Source: Paenibacillaceae bacterium UBA6304 (GTDB lineage: Bacteria > Bacillota > Bacilli > Paenibacillales > Paenibacillaceae). Taken from it: DNA of 17,916 bases. The notes under the pieces were generated by a model. The model made no database searches and was not told where the DNA came from. It saw nothing but the letters and a program-made list of their open reading frames with translations. Positions 14,145 to 17,916 of the stretch are shown here, one piece after another. The position numbers and the translations under genes were made by a program. The DNA lies in NCBI GenBank assembly GCA_002439285.1, contig DJTQ01000380.1, positions 731 to 18,646 of the forward strand, given 5' to 3'. Positions within the stretch are counted from its first letter, which is position 1. Each line of letters opens with the position of its first letter.

Positions 14145-17100
14145 TTAAAAAATCCCCGACAAGCTTGTTAACCGTTCCATTACAGCACCCCAGTCTTTCT
14201 CGTTGCCGGCGCCCGATTCGAGATTCGAAAGGCCTGTCTCCCATTCTTCCCACTCCGCTTCATAGCGGGCGGCCAATGCGGCAAAGTGCCGCGTGATTTC
14301 CAGGCAGTAATAGTCTCCAAGTCCGAGACCGGCTTCCTCCACCGCTGTCTTCAGAATGTCATCGATCGGCTTTTCAAGGACTTCGCGAAGTCTCTGTTTA
14401 CCGCCGTCTTCGAAGAAAAACTTGGGGCTTTTAAAATAAGCGGCATAATCCCGCGCACTAAGCCGGTGTTCAAGCATGGCTTCCTGAAGTTCAGGGGTAA
14501 CCCATGAACAGGAAGAGACGTCCGCACTACGAAAAGCGGGAATGTTTCTAATCTCGATCCTCACCTTCTCGAGCCATTCTGTATTCCGCGCTGCAATTAT
14601 AGCGTCGCCCTTTCTCTCCAGCCTGAGGGAGGTAGCCTGCAGTTCTCGCTCAAGTTCAACGGATAGTTGACCAAGCCAACCACGAAATGAGGCTGCGAAT
14701 TTGATTTTCAGATCGCCCCCATCCTCCTGGAGTAAGGTCGGATGGAAAAACTCATGGAATAAATCACCGGCAAGCAGCCGGAGCCGATTGCGGACATGGA
14801 ACAACAGTTCTTCCGTCTCCTGCCGGAGTAGCGGACCCGGGTCGCTCTCCGCGAGTTGGGCAAGTAATGACGCAAATATCCCTTTGTCTACGCGAATCAT
14901 CGACAGCTTCCGCTCCCGTTCTTCCCGGCTCTGGGCTAGCTCCTCGCTCCACTCCTGCGCCCGTTCCATGACGGTCTTCAGTTCACGTCCGGCCGCATCG
15001 AAGGCAAGACCGGTCAGCTCTTTGCCGATAAAATCAAAGAAGATGTCTTCGAACTCGGCAAAACCGGAGGCCGCGAAATCATCGGAATCACCCGAAATCT
15101 TGCCCGACAATGCAGCCAGGCTCGAAACGGCATGGATCTGCGGCTGCTCGATCCCGGCCCCGCGTAATCCATCCGACACATGTTCCATGACCGATGCCAA
15201 TTCCTCGCTCGTCGATGCCAAATCGGAGGCATTCACGATAAAGAACATTTTGTCGAGCGCAAAGCTGCCCTTTACTCTCCCTAGATGGGCCAGAAACTGG
15301 CGGTCGGTCCGTGAAAAAGCGTGGTTATAGTAAGTCACGTACAGCAAAGCGTCACTGTTCCGGATATATTGAAAAGTCACGCCGGTATGGCGCGCATGAA
15401 TCGAATCGGCCCCAGGCGTATCCACGATAACGATCCCCTGCTCCGTCAATGGACACGAATAATACAGATCCATCTGCTCTACGAAACAAGCCTTGCTCTC
15501 CTCGGCGACATAAGCGGCAAAGCCCTCCAGCCCGGCGATTTCTCTTGTGCCAAGGCGAGATGCGTTATCGTCCCAGCCTACGGCTGCGGCTTTCAAGAAG
15601 CTGTAGTGGGCACGCCCCGATGCAGGGACATCCACGGCCCGAAGCTTCTGGACTTCGCTCTTCCAGGTTCGCTCCTTCCAGGAGCCCAGTTGCAGCGCCT
15701 CAAAAGAGTAAACCAGATCTCCCCGCATCGCCTCCGGTGATTTGAAGATGACCGCAGCCTGCCCATGCTCCATGCCATTCTCCGGAGCCAGAATCCGATT
15801 GATAGCCGCAGTGGTTGGATGCGGCGAAACGGGCAGTATCTGTGAACCGAGAAGGGCGTTCGCGAAGGAGGATTTGCCCGCGCTGAACGCACCGAACAGC
15901 GCGACCGTAAAGCGGCCGCCGGTCAAATGGACCGCGCGGGCGCGCAGCTCCCGAACCCCGGATCCGAAGGCCGGGTATGGGGCAAGCGCCTCCGCAGCGG
16001 CTTCCAACGCCGCTGCGGCTGCTGCAAGCCGCTGCCGGCCTGCGGCGGCAGCGGGCGGCGTAGGCGGCGTGGACGACGCCGCCGCCGATACTGGCGCGGG
16101 CGCGTCCGTGCGCGCCGCCTGCGCCTGTGGCGGCCGCTGCTGCGCTGCAGGCGGCCGCACCACCGGGACGTCCCTCACCTCCGGCAGTGCGCCGGGAGGG
16201 AGGGGCGTCCCGGGGCCGAGCAGCGCGCGTAGCCGCTCGGCCCGCTCGCTTGCGGCAGCGCGGTGCGCCTGCAGCCGCGCTGCCGCCGCGGACCGCGCAA
16301 GCAGCGCCTCGCGCTGCGCGGCAAGGTCCGCCTGCGCCGCCGCCAGACGCGGCGCGAAGGCGTCAAGCAGCCCGTCCGCGAGGACGAGGGCTGCGCGGCG
16401 GTACCGGCCGGTGATTCCGGTCGCGACATCGGCGGTATAGTGGAGCGTATACTCGCCGGACACAACCGCGCCCTCCCGGGCCGGACCGCTGATCCAAGCT
16501 TCCTCCGCCACGGGGAGCTCCCCGTCCATCCGGCTCTCCCAAGCCGGGTCCCAGAGCTCCAGGCTGCGGCCGAACTTGCGGAGCAAATCCCGGACATGCC
16601 AGTCCACTTGAGCGTCAACCTGTTCCTTCAGCTTCGCGAGGAACTGATCTCTTCGCCGCTCTTGTTCCCTCCGGGTTTTGTCGCGCTGAAACAGCAGACC
16701 CGTCTTGAATCCGGGCTGCCGGCTTTCCAGATATTCTCCCGCCGCATCCCGTAGGGCCGGAGTCATCAAATAGGCGCTCCCCAACAAGGTATCTAGTTCT
16801 CCAAGCCATTCGCGTCGAAGCCTTTCCGCCTTGCCACCAAATTCCTTCAGCTCATTATCAAGAGCATCCAGTTGTTGTTGCCATAACTCAGCGCCTTCTT
16901 CGCCACCGGCTTCCGTAAGCAGCCGCTCTCCCGCTTCCTCCTCTTCTGCCGCACAGCGTTTGAGAAACTCCTCGCCACCGTGGCGCAGTGAGCACGCAAC
17001 GCTGTACTCCAAAAGTCTTTGCGGATCCCTAAGCAGTTCATCTATCGTCTGTTTCAATAACGGCAACATATTCAGCGGGTGCTCCGGTTCTTTCAACGAG

Positions 17101-17819
17101 ATATAAAATACACCCGCAGACTCCACACCCCATAGTTCAAAAGCCTGCTCCACCGAAGCACGATAGGTCTCAAACTTTAATTCCTGCTCCCGGTGCTTAT
17201 CGATCTGATTCACCACAAGATAAAGCGGCTTACCCCAGTCTGCCAATCGCCGGGCAAAAGAGAGATTGCTCTCGGACAGGACATGATTATAGTCCATCAC
17301 ATAAAAGACAATATCGGCTAAATGCAGCGCCGAATTTGTTGCGAGCGCATGAGCCGAGTCCCCGGAATCCACCCCGGGAGTATCCAGCAACACACCGTGA
17401 CTACCAAGTAGCGGAATATGATCCCAAACGGAAACCTTTTCATACGAAGCCCCGTCCCGGCAATATTTATCCAGCTCATCCCGCCGTACTTCCAGCGGGA
17501 GTCTTTGCTCTCCGCCTGGATTTCGCACCGGAGTTAGCACCGCTTTGGGCGGGCCGTTATAAAGCGCCGCTATATTCGCCGTCGTCGGTAGCGGGCCGGA
17601 CGGCAGCATCGGCTTGCCGCACAACGTATTGATCAGACTCGATTTACCCGCTGAGAAATGTCCGCAGAACGACAGCGTTAATTTCTCTTCAGCTAATTTC
17701 CCGCGCAGATCCAGAGTCTCCCGCAGCGCCATAGCATCACCATGAGAGTTATACCATGCTTCCAGCCGGGCCAGTTGTTCTTGTAAAGTAATGTCAGAGC
17801 GGACTGTAATCGTTTCCAT
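14145..17819 (-). CDS. dynA: Double dynamin-like GTPase (DynA/YpbR family)
   Basis: This giant cytoplasmic, membrane-associated protein of about 1,224 residues is two dynamin modules in tandem, as in B. subtilis DynA (1,193 residues). Module 1 has P-loop GHFSAGKS (about 53-60), switch Thr in LPTTANIA, DTPG (146-149) and NQID (204-207). Module 2 has GAFSAGKS (about 643-650), HPTTAAIN, DTPG (800-803) and a degenerate NASD (863-866) in place of N/TKxD. Helical stalk regions follow each GTPase. DynA tethers and fuses membranes and helps cells survive pore-forming toxins and phage. Start: a GTG at 17826-17828 and ATGs at 17820-17822 and 17817-17819 are possible; AAGGAG is 8 bases from the last, which I choose. 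Residues about 487-627 are an Ala/Pro/Arg-rich linker, encoded by strikingly GC-rich DNA. No operon partner is seen. Confidence 0.93.
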   Translation of the reverse strand: METITVRSDITLQEQLARLEAWYNSHGDAMALRETLDLRGKLAEEKLTLSFCGHFSAGKSSLINTLCGKPMLPSGPLPTTANIAALYNGPPKAVLTPVRNPGGEQRLPLEVRRDELDKYCRDGASYEKVSVWDHIPLLGSHGVLLDTPGVDSGDSAHALATNSALHLADIVFYVMDYNHVLSESNLSFARRLADWGKPLYLVVNQIDKHREQELKFETYRASVEQAFELWGVESAGVFYISLKEPEHPLNMLPLLKQTIDELLRDPQRLLEYSVACSLRHGGEEFLKRCAAEEEEAGERLLTEAGGEEGAELWQQQLDALDNELKEFGGKAERLRREWLGELDTLLGSAYLMTPALRDAAGEYLESRQPGFKTGLLFQRDKTRREQERRRDQFLAKLKEQVDAQVDWHVRDLLRKFGRSLELWDPAWESRMDGELPVAEEAWISGPAREGAVVSGEYTLHYTADVATGITGRYRRAALVLADGLLDAFAPRLAAAQADLAAQREALLARSAAAARLQAHRAAASERAERLRALLGPGTPLPPGALPEVRDVPVVRPPAAQQRPPQAQAARTDAPAPVSAAASSTPPTPPAAAAGRQRLAAAAAALEAAAEALAPYPAFGSGVRELRARAVHLTGGRFTVALFGAFSAGKSSFANALLGSQILPVSPHPTTAAINRILAPENGMEHGQAAVIFKSPEAMRGDLVYSFEALQLGSWKERTWKSEVQKLRAVDVPASGRAHYSFLKAAAVGWDDNASRLGTREIAGLEGFAAYVAEESKACFVEQMDLYYSCPLTEQGIVIVDTPGADSIHARHTGVTFQYIRNSDALLYVTYYNHAFSRTDRQFLAHLGRVKGSFALDKMFFIVNASDLASTSEELASVMEHVSDGLRGAGIEQPQIHAVSSLAALSGKISGDSDDFAASGFAEFEDIFFDFIGKELTGLAFDAAGRELKTVMERAQEWSEELAQSREERERKLSMIRVDKGIFASLLAQLAESDPGPLLRQETEELLFHVRNRLRLLAGDLFHEFFHPTLLQEDGGDLKIKFAASFRGWLGQLSVELERELQATSLRLERKGDAIIAARNTEWLEKVRIEIRNIPAFRSADVSSCSWVTPELQEAMLEHRLSARDYAAYFKSPKFFFEDGGKQRLREVLEKPIDDILKTAVEEAGLGLGDYYCLEITRHFAALAARYEAEWEEWETGLSNLESGAGNEKDWGAVMERLTSLSGIF
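15941..16361 (-). repeat. GC-rich, low-complexity linker segment within dynA
   Basis: This stretch encodes the Ala/Pro/Arg-rich region between the two dynamin modules, with runs such as AAAAAALEAAAEALA and TPPTPPAAAAG. By direct count, 16021-16140 has 21 A/T in 120 bases (about 82% GC), against about 47% GC in 17041-17100 of the same gene. Long open frames on the opposite strand here are by-products of the base composition. Confidence 0.75.
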
Positions 17820-17916
17820 CATTAGCACTCCTTCTTTCCGTCTTTATCGCGAAGACAAGCCCGGAAAGTCCAATTCGTCTTAATTTTTCTCTAACACTTT
17901 TTAAACACATTTATTT

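Noticed and set aside
15742..16440. Long plus-strand open frame (about 230 codons) in the GC-rich region
   Set aside because: It is antisense to the well-supported dynamin gene; the Ala/Arg/Ser low-complexity product reflects lack of AT-rich stop codons in high-GC DNA.
1..17916. CRISPR array, defence island, prophage or insertion sequence
   Set aside because: No regularly spaced repeats, cas, toxin-antitoxin, restriction, transposase or integrase proteins were recognised. DynA has reported anti-phage effects in Bacillus but stands alone here.

Overview
The window looks like chromosome from a Gram-positive, low-to-mid-GC Bacillales bacterium, most likely Paenibacillus or a close relative. The evidence is strong AGGAGG-type ribosome binding sites, lipobox lipoproteins, a SigW-type promoter in front of pspA, a cre-like (CcpA) site, a YesM/YesN-type two-component pair, and a ~1,220-residue double dynamin like Bacillus DynA. 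No species call can be proven without a database search. I see no rRNA, tRNA, CRISPR array, insertion sequence or prophage gene.

Layout. Nearly everything is on the minus strand, except two genes at 11.8-13.4 kb. (1) 176-1394: a two-gene envelope-stress operon, pspA then a DUF4178 gene, with a near-perfect SigW promoter and a terminator. (2) 1556-2077: a secreted CAP-domain (YkwD-like) protein with its own terminator. (3) 2241-5977: mglB-mglA-mglC, a galactose/methyl-galactoside ABC importer. It has a SigA promoter, a cre site over the predicted transcription start, and a pair of direct repeats 21 bp apart just upstream of the -35 box. (4) 6209-7030: a stand-alone metallo-beta-lactamase-fold hydrolase flanked by terminators. 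(5) 7151-11582: a sugar-sensing three-gene operon, read as response regulator, histidine kinase, then periplasmic-binding-type lipoprotein. The genes are joined by two ATGA overlaps and driven by a good SigA promoter. (6) 11824-12411 (+): a permuted NlpC/P60-like (YiiX type) cysteine hydrolase. (7) 12567-13442 (+): an AraC-type regulator with a GyrI-like effector domain. (8) 13499-13963: a GNAT acetyltransferase. (9) 14145-17819: a double dynamin-like GTPase with a very GC-rich Ala/Pro linker.

How they may work together. The lipoprotein, kinase and regulator of block 5 form a complete sensing module but bring no permease of their own. The importer in block 3, with AraC-style tandem repeats placed for activation, is the obvious target. 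I infer that sugar bound by the 7151-8131 lipoprotein signals through the kinase to switch on mglBAC, with CcpA limiting it when preferred carbon is present. PspA and the double dynamin are both membrane-protection proteins at opposite ends of the window; nothing shows that they are linked. I did not find a clearly new biological system. The best leads are the 21-bp tandem repeat at mglB, an internal ribosome binding site inside the AraC-GyrI gene, and the GC-rich linker in the dynamin gene.
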